A DNA stretch of 6,432 bases from X23 sp050251575 (GCA_050251575.1 JBFWMP010000159.1:1-6432), one strand, 5' to 3'; numbered from the stretch's first letter, positions 1-5,825 are shown. Numbers and translations are program-made. The notes: generated by a model not told the origin, from the letters alone.

Positions 1-114
1 CTCGGCTATGATTTTTGCAACAACACTAACACTTCCTTCTGTTATGTTTTCATCTCCAATTCTCTTTAAAATTGGAATAAGATTCCATATTTGATCCTGA
101 GATACGAACGGGCT
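1..114 (-). pseudogene. In-frame continuation of the 115-567 gene beyond its TAG codon (partial, runs off the window)
   Basis: Reading leftward past the TAG at 117-115, the same frame stays open for all 38 remaining codons and leaves the window. The peptide looks like real protein: it begins SPFVSQDQIWNLIPILKR and ends GSVSVVAKIIAE. It has no ATG, GTG or TTG codon, so it cannot be the start of a separate downstream gene within this window. The other two minus-strand frames hit stops here. The simplest reading is that it is the C-terminal part of the upstream protein, cut off by a nonsense mutation or a sequencing error, or joined to it by amber readthrough. A chance open frame is possible, since 38 codons is short. 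The call as a broken gene is an inference. Confidence 0.42.
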
Positions 115-567
115 CTAGCATACATCAATATTGATTCCTTCCTTAGCCTGCGAATAAGAAGACATTAGGTCGTGTAAGCCAATATATAGACGTTGCTCGT
201 AACTTATGTCGTCTCTAATAAAAAACCCCTTCACAGTCTTTAATTCATCCCCAAATCCACACGCTTCCTTTGCTGAATCTTCCAGTCTGAACATGATGTA
301 TAATTGCTGACTCAAAGAAGATGCGAAACTATGCTCAAGTTCAGTTCCTTTTGAAGCAAGATACTTAGCAAATGTTAATTGAAGCATCTGAGATAGATTA
401 ATTGTGCCATCTCCTGAATACCCAAATTGCGGCTCTCCGTGTTTATATGTAACATATTCAATCGGAACTCCAACGCCTTTTTCTCTAAAATCTCCATGTA
501 CATAGAAATTCTCGTTGAAAACATCTAAATAAGCTTGAAATTTGCTTTTTGCTTTTTCTGATAACAT
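115..567 (-). CDS. Unknown phage protein, 150 residues, possibly truncated by an amber codon
   Basis: I do not recognise the family. The ATG at 567 is preferred; an in-frame TTG lies at 573 but overlaps the previous gene's stop. The ATG sits two bases after the TGA (572-570) of the antirepressor-type gene, so the two are very probably co-transcribed. The protein is soluble, with no signal peptide or membrane segment. The first third is mixed and rich in aromatics (FYVHGDF, about residues 21-27). The middle is helical (residues 58-100). A GFFIRDDI motif follows at 114-121, and then another helix. The frame ends in TAG after ...INIDVC but remains open beyond it to the window edge, so the true product may be longer. 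The GFFIRDDI and SPFVSQDQIWNL pair vaguely recalls helical-barrel carbohydrate enzymes, but I would not assign a function on that basis. Confidence 0.75.
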   Translation of the reverse strand: MLSEKAKSKFQAYLDVFNENFYVHGDFREKGVGVPIEYVTYKHGEPQFGYSGDGTINLSQMLQLTFAKYLASKGTELEHSFASSLSQQLYIMFRLEDSAKEACGFGDELKTVKGFFIRDDISYEQRLYIGLHDLMSSYSQAKEGINIDVC

Positions 568-569
568 AA

Positions 570-1637
570 TCAATAATTTAATTCTTGTTTTAATAATTTT
601 GAAATATAATCTATTCCTTTTTGATATACTAAAGTTTGTGTTCTAACAACGCTTCCAGAACTTGTGTTGTAATTACGCTCAACAACCTTAAACAAGTTCA
701 TATCCATATATTTTTGGTATGGTATATTGTTCATGTTCAGAATTCTTTTGCTTCTGAGAAAATCAAAAAGTCTATTTCTTCCAAGTCCGTATTTTCCAAG
801 TATTTTGGCTACTTGTTCAATTGTTTTAGCGCCATTTGACTCAGCAACTTCGTCATAAAATTCAACCTTTGGCTTTTGTTCTTCAATTATTTTCATCTGG
901 ATGGCGTTCTCTTGAAGCAGCTTCTTCTTTGATTCAAGTGTAATGGCAATAAACTTTTTGGTGTCTGAATCTAAGTCTGTAAAATACGATTCCACAAATT
1001 TATAAGACTCGTCAACGTATCCTCCAGTCTTCCTAATTGCTGGAAGAACTTCTTCAAATACCCATTTTTTAAAAGGCTTTGCATTCTTTGAATCGCTCCC
1101 TAGAATAACGGAATAAAGCCCAGGTTCATTTACAAAAGTAGCAATTGTGTTGCCAACTGCCTGATTATCACGCCCTATATCAATCTTAGCCCTGTATTCT
1201 TCATCAATTCTCTTAGCCACGCTACTTGGATTTGTTAGTCCAAGTATCTTGCAAATATCAGCTAGGCAAAACAATGGGTCGTCTGGAGATCCAGATACCC
1301 TGATTTCTCCAAGTGTTGAGTCAGAGAATATCTTTATTGATCCATTATCTTTTTGTTGTTTTGAAATCTCAAAAGATTCTTGCTCAACGATTATTTCTCT
1401 TGTTACATTATCGTAAGAAAATATAAATCCTAGCACTTTCTTGCTTGGCTCGTCAGCTGTTAAAACAGCTAATTTATTATACTTTCCAAATACCTGCTGG
1501 CTTACATTCACCTTATCTTCGTACACGCTTACAAAAATCGACATGCCTCCAATTCCAAATTCTGCCTTAGCAACTTGACCGTATGACTTTGGCTGCTTCA
1601 GGACTTTGCACTCTTTTCTAAAAATTTCTTGTCTCAT
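570..1637 (-). CDS. Bro-N / KilA-C antirepressor-type protein with an extra N-terminal domain
   Basis: The 355-residue protein has three parts. Residues 1-95 are a beta-rich segment that I do not recognise. Residues 101-205 match a Bro-N DNA-binding domain: a beta start (IKIFSDSTLGEIRV), PLFCLADICKILGL, the FVNEPGLYSVILGS core at 168-181, and KPFKKWVFEEVLPAIRKTGGY at 187-207. A coiled-coil-like linker rich in K, E and Q follows (225-257). The C-terminus (about 255-355) resembles the KilA-C/ANT domain: PKVEFYDEVAES, then an HTH-like stretch (TIEQVAKILGKYGLGRNRLFDFLRS) and a TLVYQKGIDYISKLL tail. Such two-domain proteins are known as phage antirepressors that relieve lysogenic repression, and the ANT domain is the usual C-terminal partner. 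The ATG lies four bases after the TAA of the 96-residue gene. The role as antirepressor is inferred from family; its target is unknown and no repressor gene lies in the window. Confidence 0.85.
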   Translation of the reverse strand: MRQEIFRKECKVLKQPKSYGQVAKAEFGIGGMSIFVSVYEDKVNVSQQVFGKYNKLAVLTADEPSKKVLGFIFSYDNVTREIIVEQESFEISKQQKDNGSIKIFSDSTLGEIRVSGSPDDPLFCLADICKILGLTNPSSVAKRIDEEYRAKIDIGRDNQAVGNTIATFVNEPGLYSVILGSDSKNAKPFKKWVFEEVLPAIRKTGGYVDESYKFVESYFTDLDSDTKKFIAITLESKKKLLQENAIQMKIIEEQKPKVEFYDEVAESNGAKTIEQVAKILGKYGLGRNRLFDFLRSKRILNMNNIPYQKYMDMNLFKVVERNYNTSSGSVVRTQTLVYQKGIDYISKLLKQELNY

Positions 1638-1641
1638 ACTT

Positions 1642-1932
1642 TTAATTGTTTATTGTAAATGTCATAAGTTTATTTGTTTTTGTCACTGAGTAATGAGCTC
1701 CAAGTATTAAAAGCAGCGTATCTCTTTCATAAAAGCCTTCTCCGCTGTATTCAATCCAAAGATAGTATAAGTCTCTGTCTTCTTCGTAATACATTCTGAG
1801 AAGTTCTCTATCGGAGTATGGGTATTTTTCGACCCAACTCACACCAGGCTCAGACTCAAGTGTGTTAACTATGCTTATGTATGTGTTTTTGTCGCTAACT
1901 GACAGCTCGAAATATCCGTTAATTATTTCCAT
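1642..1932 (-). CDS. Unknown small acidic protein, 96 residues
   Basis: The family is not recognised. The gene is believable because it fits the operon tightly: its ATG at 1932-1930 is one base after the TAA of the upstream gene, and its own TAA is four bases before the next ATG. The protein is acidic (about 16 Asp/Glu against 8 Lys/Arg) and unusually rich in tyrosine (11 residues), with a YPYSDRELLRMYYEEDRDLYYLWIEY-type central region around residues 37-62. There is no signal peptide or membrane segment. Small acidic early phage proteins are sometimes inhibitors or DNA mimics, but nothing here shows that specifically. A partner or accessory protein of the upstream initiator-like protein is equally possible. 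Confidence 0.7.
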   Translation of the reverse strand: MEIINGYFELSVSDKNTYISIVNTLESEPGVSWVEKYPYSDRELLRMYYEEDRDLYYLWIEYSGEGFYERDTLLLILGAHYSVTKTNKLMTFTINN

Positions 1933-1933
1933 T

Positions 1934-2731
1934 TTATAAATTATTTACAAAGTCTATGTCAGATATTATTTTTTTATGAGCCTTAGTCTCTGCATTATCA
2001 AATTCTTTATTTCTAACAATTTGAAAATTTTCATTGTCAACCTCATATTCAAAAGGCACTGGAGAAACATATATGAATTTTTTTCTATTTTTCCTTTCAG
2101 AGTCTCGCTGCTCCAATTCATAATCAAGCATTAGATATATGTTTTCAAAGTTTATTGTTAATGATTTTTTTGCTCTATTGAAAACATTTATAAATCCTGA
2201 GTCAGCAGACGACAGCTCGTTTACGTATTTATAGATATAATTCTTTGAGAATCCTATTTTTACGATATTGTTTACTATTTCACTTACAGAAACTCTAACT
2301 TCAGACATAGACGACTTTCTTTTTTCAATGAACATCTTCCAAATCATTGCAACAAAAACCTTATGGCTGTTTGTCATTGTACGCGTTAATATTACTGATT
2401 TTGGAATCATGCTGAAAGATGTCTTGCCTTTTTCAATTAAGTCAACTTCAATACGTGCGCTAGTTTGACTCTTTCTATATTTTATAAAACCAGATTTCTC
2501 AAGCTCGTCAAGTGCTTTAAAATAAGTCTTTCTGTCTACTCCAAATTCTTCTCTCATTCTTTTTACTGAAGGAGATGCTCCATTATTTGAGTATTGACAC
2601 CACCTAATAACAAGATAAACAAACTTAGTTTTTGTTGTAAACTGGTCTTGTTTTGTTGACTCTTTGTCTCTTATTTCATCTGGGAACTTAATAAAACTTC
2701 TTTTAACTTCCTTTTCTACATCCATATTCAT
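1934..2731 (-). CDS. Two-winged-helix protein, candidate replication initiator or early regulator
   Basis: The 265-residue protein has two predicted winged-helix regions. The first (about residues 34-98) has a clear HTH in SPSVKRMREEFGVDRKTYFK and continues with a helix and wing (ALDELEKSGFIKYRK). The second (about 124-190) contains VSVSEIVNNIVKIGFSKNYI. A basic KNRKK patch lies at 214-218. Two tandem winged helices, and a position beside iteron-like repeats, are typical of plasmid Rep proteins of the initiator type. A transcription regulator remains possible. The frame extends up to a TTG at 2812, but I prefer the ATG at 2731 (a second ATG is at 2725). It follows an A-rich stretch typical of Bacteroidota starts, while the extra 27 residues would be hydrophobic, low-complexity sequence overlapping a TACATTTG promoter element. 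First gene of the leftward operon; its TAA is one base before the next ATG. Confidence 0.62.
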   Translation of the reverse strand: MNMDVEKEVKRSFIKFPDEIRDKESTKQDQFTTKTKFVYLVIRWCQYSNNGASPSVKRMREEFGVDRKTYFKALDELEKSGFIKYRKSQTSARIEVDLIEKGKTSFSMIPKSVILTRTMTNSHKVFVAMIWKMFIEKRKSSMSEVRVSVSEIVNNIVKIGFSKNYIYKYVNELSSADSGFINVFNRAKKSLTINFENIYLMLDYELEQRDSERKNRKKFIYVSPVPFEYEVDNENFQIVRNKEFDNAETKAHKKIISDIDFVNNL

Positions 2732-2742
2732 TTTGTTTTTTG

Positions 2743-2772
2743 CAAATGTATGTAAAATATTCAATACTAAAA
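2743..2772 (-). promoter_or_regulatory. Candidate Bacteroidota promoter for the leftward operon
   Basis: On the minus strand, 2750-2743 reads TACATTTG, an exact match to the Bacteroidota -7 element TAnnTTTG. The expected -33 region (about 2772-2767) reads ATTTTAG, only a weak match to TTTG. Transcription from here would begin about 5-12 bases before the ATG codons at 2731 and 2725, so the mRNA would have a very short leader. The 17-bp palindrome at 2766-2782 overlaps the -33 region, which fits repression by a bound regulator. Confidence 0.4.
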
Positions 2773-2782
2773 TATTTTTAGT
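2766..2782. promoter_or_regulatory. Palindrome, candidate operator of the leftward promoter
   Basis: The sequence is ACTAAAA-TAT-TTTTAGT: perfect 7-bp arms around a 3-bp centre. It overlaps the likely -33 region of the leftward promoter and lies upstream of the preferred initiator start. Autoregulation by the two-winged-helix protein or control by a lysogeny repressor would both fit. A+T-rich palindromes of this size can arise by chance. Confidence 0.35.
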
Positions 2783-2908
2783 GTTAAATAATATTAAATC
2801 AATGGTTTTCAAGTAATTATCTGATTCAATTATTTTATTGATTAGTTATTGCGTGTTAAATATGAATAACGAAGTTGAGTAAAATTTGAGTTTGTCTTGT
2901 TTCATTGC

Positions 2909-2959
2909 TTGCTCATTAAAAAATACAATAATTGCCATTTTTTTAATTAGTTGCTCATT
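2909..2959 (+). repeat. 9-bp direct repeat TTGCTCATT, two copies
   Basis: TTGCTCATT occurs at 2909-2917 and 2951-2959, 42 bp apart (four helical turns). A related TGACTCATT lies at 2999-3007. The copies sit between the initiator-like gene and the 34-bp repeats, so they may be extra protein-binding sites of the same regulatory or origin region. Confidence 0.4.
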
Positions 2960-2993
2960 TAATAACTAATTGATTTTCTCGGTTTCCGTACCC
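2960..2993 (+). repeat. 34-bp direct repeat, copy 1 (iteron-like)
   Basis: Exactly identical over 34 bp to 3041-3074; the flanking bases differ on both sides. It begins TAATAACTAATTGA and ends with the G+C-richer core TCGGTTTCCGTA followed by CCC. The core (2979-2990) contains CGG-TTT-CCG, a small interrupted palindrome that stands out against the A+T-rich surroundings. Confidence 0.85.
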
Positions 2994-3040
2994 AATTCTG
3001 ACTCATTTTTTGACATAAACTGATGGCTAAAATCTTATTG

Positions 3041-3074
3041 TAATAACTAATTGATTTTCTCGGTTTCCGTACCC
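3041..3074 (+). repeat. 34-bp direct repeat, copy 2 (iteron-like)
   Basis: Identical to 2960-2993, starting 81 bp further on. The core TCGGTTTCCGTA is at 3060-3071, followed 23 bp later by the core-only third copy. Such conservation in non-coding phage DNA points to a sequence-specific DNA-binding function. Confidence 0.85.
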
Positions 3075-3082
3075 CTTTTGTA

Positions 3083-3094
3083 TCGGTTTCCGTA
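3083..3094 (+). repeat. Core-only third copy of the iteron-like repeat
   Basis: TCGGTTTCCGTA repeats the core of the two 34-bp repeats without their A+T-rich left part. This 12-bp shared word is probably the minimal protein-binding site. It directly abuts the A+T-rich segment that begins at about 3097. Confidence 0.65.
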
Positions 3095-3096
3095 AC

Positions 3097-3200
3097 GTAA
3101 TATATAAGATATAATATAGAGAATATAATATGCTATATAGGTTTAAAGTATATGCTTATATATAGCTTATATTATAGCTTATAGAATTAATATTTATAAA
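3097..3200. other. A+T-rich segment with phased GCTTATA repeats, candidate unwinding element
   Basis: This segment is almost only A and T. GCTTATA occurs three times, at 3154-3160, 3165-3171 and 3177-3183, spaced 11 and 12 bp, about one helical turn. The 10-bp word TATAGCTTAT occurs at 3161-3170 and 3173-3182. Its position right after the iteron-like cores matches the DNA unwinding element of iteron origins. Low-complexity A+T-rich sequence makes some repetition expected by chance. Confidence 0.4.
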
Positions 3201-3500
3201 AAAAGAAAATATTTAAAAGAAAAAATTTTTTATTTCTTGCACTTAGTAATTTCTTCCAGGAAAAATTAAGAGTGAGAATAAGCGCTTAAAAGCACTTAGA
3301 AGAGCATTTAGGGGCTATAGGTTAAAAGCGTCTTCTAATAATAGCTAAACAATAACTCTCAGTAAAAAAAATAAAAATAAAAATCAGAAGAACAAATCAA
3401 GATTTTTGAACTTGGGTATTTCTCTCAGGAAAAAATAAAAATTTAAAAAGCCGATCAAAGAAAAACACAAATATAAACAACATCAGGTAAAATAAAATTA
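3201..3500. other. Gene-free A-rich stretch with short repeats
   Basis: No credible gene with a start codon was seen. The plus strand is A-rich, with successive A-tracts at 3364-3382 that could bend DNA. Two similar words, TTTCTTCCAGGAAAAAT (3250-3266) and TTTCTCTCAGGAAAAAAT (3419-3436), lie about 170 bp apart. At 3281-3300 the decamer AGCRCTTARA is repeated in tandem. One plus-strand frame from 3250 to a TAA at 3346-3348 reads as a basic peptide containing KALRRAFRGYRLKASSNN but lacks a start codon. It could be a gene remnant or chance. Confidence 0.5.
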
Positions 3501-3505
3501 TAATA

Positions 3506-3535
3506 TTGATGCTTGTGTGCAGCATGCTAAATTTG
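3506..3535 (+). promoter_or_regulatory. Candidate Bacteroidota promoter for the rightward head operon
   Basis: A TTG at 3506-3508 (-33 element) is followed after 19 bp by TAAATTTG at 3528-3535, an exact TAnnTTTG -7 element; this is the family's expected spacing. Transcription would begin near 3541, leaving a leader of about 180 bases before the portal ATG at 3725. A perfect 8-bp palindrome, AGCATGCT (3521-3528), touches the -7 element and could be an operator. A weaker element, TGATTTTG, at 3680-3687 is an alternative closer to the gene. Confidence 0.45.
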
Positions 3536-3681
3536 ACATGTTTCAGGCTCTAGGTTTAATTTAAAATGCAAAATGGATAAAGTGTTCACGTTGGATAATT
3601 AAATCGCCTTAAAATCGCTCAAATGAAGCCTTTCATTTATTGTATTCGTGCAAATTGATTCAAAAGCATTGTTTCACCTTG

Positions 3682-3693
3682 ATTTTGCAAAAT
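3682..3693. promoter_or_regulatory. 12-bp palindrome upstream of the portal gene
   Basis: ATTTTGCAAAAT is a perfect palindrome 31 bp before the portal start and overlaps the weak -7-like TGATTTTG. A further GCAAAA half-site lies at 3707-3712. It may be an operator for late-gene control, or part of the leader of the longer transcript. This rests on symmetry and position only. Confidence 0.3.
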
Positions 3694-3724
3694 TCGCTAT
3701 TATTAAGCAAAAGAATAAATTACG

Positions 3725-4963
3725 ATGGAAGAAAGACTAACACTGGAACAACTGGGTGCAATAGATGCTAAGACGCTTGCTTCCGTTTTCCGCACTAGCA
3801 AAAAGACAATACAGGAATACATAGCTGAGATTGAGCGCCATTGCAGATATAAGACAATGAGGGCAGACAGCAACTGGGATACGATTCTAGATGATAGGTC
3901 AAGACTTATCGACTTGTACGAATCATGCATACAACAGGACGCTCATCTTAGAGGAACAATTGAAACTCTTGAGTCTCAGATAATTGGTGAGAGATACATG
4001 ATGGCAACTCAGACTTCCAGCGGTCAATTTATAAAAGATCTTGAGGAGACTGAAAAGATTCAAGGAACTCAATTCACAAAAATCATAAAAGGAATTGCAG
4101 AGGCAAAGCTATACGGATACACTCTTTTAGAGATAACAAATTCAGTTGACACAATTACAGGAAAATTGAAGGAAGTAAATCAAATTGAAAGAAGAAACGT
4201 ACTTCCAGATCAAAATATAGTTCTCAGGAGACAAGGTCTTTGGTCTCCAAGATGGGACATAACTTCATTTCCATATAACAGGAATTATGTACTAATTAAT
4301 TCTGGAGACCTTGGATTATTCTCAGCTACAACTCCACTTGTGTTGGCTAAGAAATTTACTTTTTCAAATTTTATTAGCTTTGCCCATACATATGGAATGC
4401 CAATTATTCATGGTAAAACTAGCGATGATGATCCTACTTCAAAGCAAACACTAGCAAATAATATAGCTAATGCTGCATCTCAGAGAGTGCTTGTAACTGG
4501 TACGGAGGACGATATAGAGATTAAAACTGTTACAACTTCAAATTCTGAGCGAATTTACGGAGCTATATGCGAGATGGCTGACAAGGACATATCTAATCTA
4601 ATTCTTGGCTCTGAAAGCATGGCTGGGGCAACTCAATCATACGTAGGATCAACTCAGGCACATCAAGATATTTACAGGGACAGAATCATGGTTTATAGAA
4701 AATTCGTTGAAAACATAATGAACGAAGAAATTATACCAAGATTGATTTCAATTGGATTTTTAAAGCCTGGAAGAGTTTTTAAGTACTCAAGCCAGTCAGA
4801 CATGGGTATTTCAGACCAGATTAGACTTATCGAGGTTCTAACAAAAAACTACGAAATAAGTCCAGAAGAGATAGAGAAAAAATTTGGAATTGTAGTAGGA
4901 AATCAAATCAACGCTCAAAAAGCAAACGCAATAAGCCAAGCAACTAAGAATTTTGGAAGTTAA
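3725..4963 (+). CDS. Phage portal protein, DUF935 / Mu gp29-like
   Basis: The portal forms the dodecameric ring at one capsid vertex through which DNA is packaged and ejected. The 412-residue product shows the DUF935 pattern. RSRLIDLYESCIQQDAHLRG (59-78) is the early helix before the wing. FAHTYGMPIIHGKT (219-232) is the hallmark GMP segment. DKDISNLILGSE (287-298) precedes a GS..AHQD.YRDRI helix (309-321) and the long C-terminal helix ending EEIIPRL. Length is slightly below Mu gp29, as often seen in relatives. The ATG at 3725 follows an A-rich leader with no Shine-Dalgarno; an in-frame ATG at 3857 would drop 44 residues that look HTH-like (LASVFRTSKKTIQEYIAEIE). It is the first gene of the rightward operon. 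A large terminase subunit, the usual upstream neighbour, is not present here. Confidence 0.9.
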   Translation: MEERLTLEQLGAIDAKTLASVFRTSKKTIQEYIAEIERHCRYKTMRADSNWDTILDDRSRLIDLYESCIQQDAHLRGTIETLESQIIGERYMMATQTSSGQFIKDLEETEKIQGTQFTKIIKGIAEAKLYGYTLLEITNSVDTITGKLKEVNQIERRNVLPDQNIVLRRQGLWSPRWDITSFPYNRNYVLINSGDLGLFSATTPLVLAKKFTFSNFISFAHTYGMPIIHGKTSDDDPTSKQTLANNIANAASQRVLVTGTEDDIEIKTVTTSNSERIYGAICEMADKDISNLILGSESMAGATQSYVGSTQAHQDIYRDRIMVYRKFVENIMNEEIIPRLISIGFLKPGRVFKYSSQSDMGISDQIRLIEVLTKNYEISPEEIEKKFGIVVGNQINAQKANAISQATKNFGS

Positions 4964-4973
4964 TTTATAGGTT

Positions 4974-5825
4974 ATGAAAAATTACTCGAATGACACCGAA
5001 AGAGACATACAAGAAAAAAGTAAAAAAAATTACTTGAAGCTGCTTGCTATATTACAGTCGTTTCTAGAAGACTTTTTTGACAATCCATACTCTTATATAA
5101 CTCAGTACGAATTAATGCAAGGAAGAGCTTTAGACGTTCTTAATTTCGCATTCAGTGGGTATGGGTTGAATCTTGAGTATGTTGTAAACAGAATAAATGA
5201 TCAAAACATATCTTATTTGAGTCCTGATGAGATTGCCGAGCGAATGATGATTTTAAATGTTATTGACAACCTGATCAACTTCAGTGTTTGCGAAGAATAT
5301 CACGCTCTCAATCAAATTAGAATAGCGTCTAATAGCTACGATGAGTATGGAGACGACTTTGAGGAGGAGGCTGAAGATATATTTGAAATGTTCAACTATA
5401 GATTTTCTACAACGGAAAATTCTGATGTATATTATGCTATGGCTGTGGCATCTGAATGGAATAGATTTGATTCACTTACTAGTTTAACATATACAACTCA
5501 AGGTGATGAGCGAGTTCGTGATTCACACAGAGCACTAGAAGGTCTAACGTATTTGAAGAGAGATTTTCCGGAAGCTTTAATTCCACCAATTGACTTCAGG
5601 TGTAGATGTTATCTTGTTGAATCTTCAGATAATTTAGCCTCAAGAAACAACCCAGATGACGCTTATGACAGAATTAATAATGCAGTTAACCCAATATTCG
5701 CAACAACAGCTGCAAAAAGCGGCAGAATATTTGGGATGGACCACCCGTACTTTCAGGTTCAGTCTAAGCACTATGATGAATTGAAAAATGTTGTTTCGGT
5801 TATAAAAACTAGCATTGGAATATAA
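4974..5825 (+). CDS. Minor head protein, Mu gpF / SPP1 gp7-like head morphogenesis
   Basis: The C-terminal part holds the family's signature. At 174-190 it reads TTQGDERVRDSHRALEG, with Arg182 and His185. A spaced PP follows at 204-205, then FRCRC (208-212), and NPIF...HPYF-type residues later (239-260). Members bind the portal or capsid inside the head and assist assembly and DNA ejection. The N-terminal half (residues 10-165) is mostly helical, as in relatives, with a very acidic patch around 123-137 (DEYGDDFEEEAEDIF). The 283-residue length is short compared with Mu gpF, although shorter relatives are common. The gene starts 10 bases after the portal stop. Its TAA overlaps the next ATG by one base (TAATG), which points to translational coupling. 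Confidence 0.87.
   Translation: MKNYSNDTERDIQEKSKKNYLKLLAILQSFLEDFFDNPYSYITQYELMQGRALDVLNFAFSGYGLNLEYVVNRINDQNISYLSPDEIAERMMILNVIDNLINFSVCEEYHALNQIRIASNSYDEYGDDFEEEAEDIFEMFNYRFSTTENSDVYYAMAVASEWNRFDSLTSLTYTTQGDERVRDSHRALEGLTYLKRDFPEALIPPIDFRCRCYLVESSDNLASRNNPDDAYDRINNAVNPIFATTAAKSGRIFGMDHPYFQVQSKHYDELKNVVSVIKTSIGI

Larger units (their letters stand above)
2841..3200. other. Candidate iteron-type replication origin
   Basis: This stretch lies just upstream of the initiator-like gene. It contains two exact 34-bp direct repeats (2960-2993, 3041-3074) and a third copy of their core (3083-3094). The AATAACTAAT part of the repeat also appears inverted at 2841-2850. A 9-bp direct repeat is at 2909-2917 and 2951-2959, and an inverted pair AATTAGTT/AACTAATT at 2945-2952 and 2964-2971. 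A very A+T-rich segment follows from 3097. Iterons next to an A+T-rich unwinding region beside a Rep gene is the standard layout of iteron plasmid origins. Origin function is inferred; an operator array for transcription control is the main alternative. Confidence 0.5.

Noticed and set aside
636..839. Plus-strand open frame opposite the antirepressor-type gene
   Set aside because: It lies wholly antisense to a well-supported gene, has no family features, and is a frame shadow. The same applies to open frames at 2268-2468 (plus), 3703-3930 (minus) and 5640-5843 (minus).
2732..2812. N-terminal extension of the initiator-like protein from a TTG at 2812
   Set aside because: The extension is low-complexity and hydrophobic, starts with a rare TTG, and overlaps a promoter element and palindrome. 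ATG codons at 2731 and 2725 are better placed.
2960..3094. Two 34-bp repeats separated by 47 bp as a minimal CRISPR array
   Set aside because: Only two full copies exist, the third is only a 12-bp core at a different spacing, the repeat is A+T-rich with a regulatory-type core, and no cas gene is nearby.
3573..3658. Tiny plus-strand frames such as MDKVFTLDN and MKPFIYCIRAN
   Set aside because: They are only about 9-11 codons long, with no ribosome-binding context or recognisable content; frames this short are expected by chance.
2813..3724. tRNA or other structured RNA gene in the gene-free stretch
   Set aside because: No cloverleaf, T-loop motif or stable G+C-rich hairpin was seen. The region is A+T-rich and dominated by short DNA repeats.
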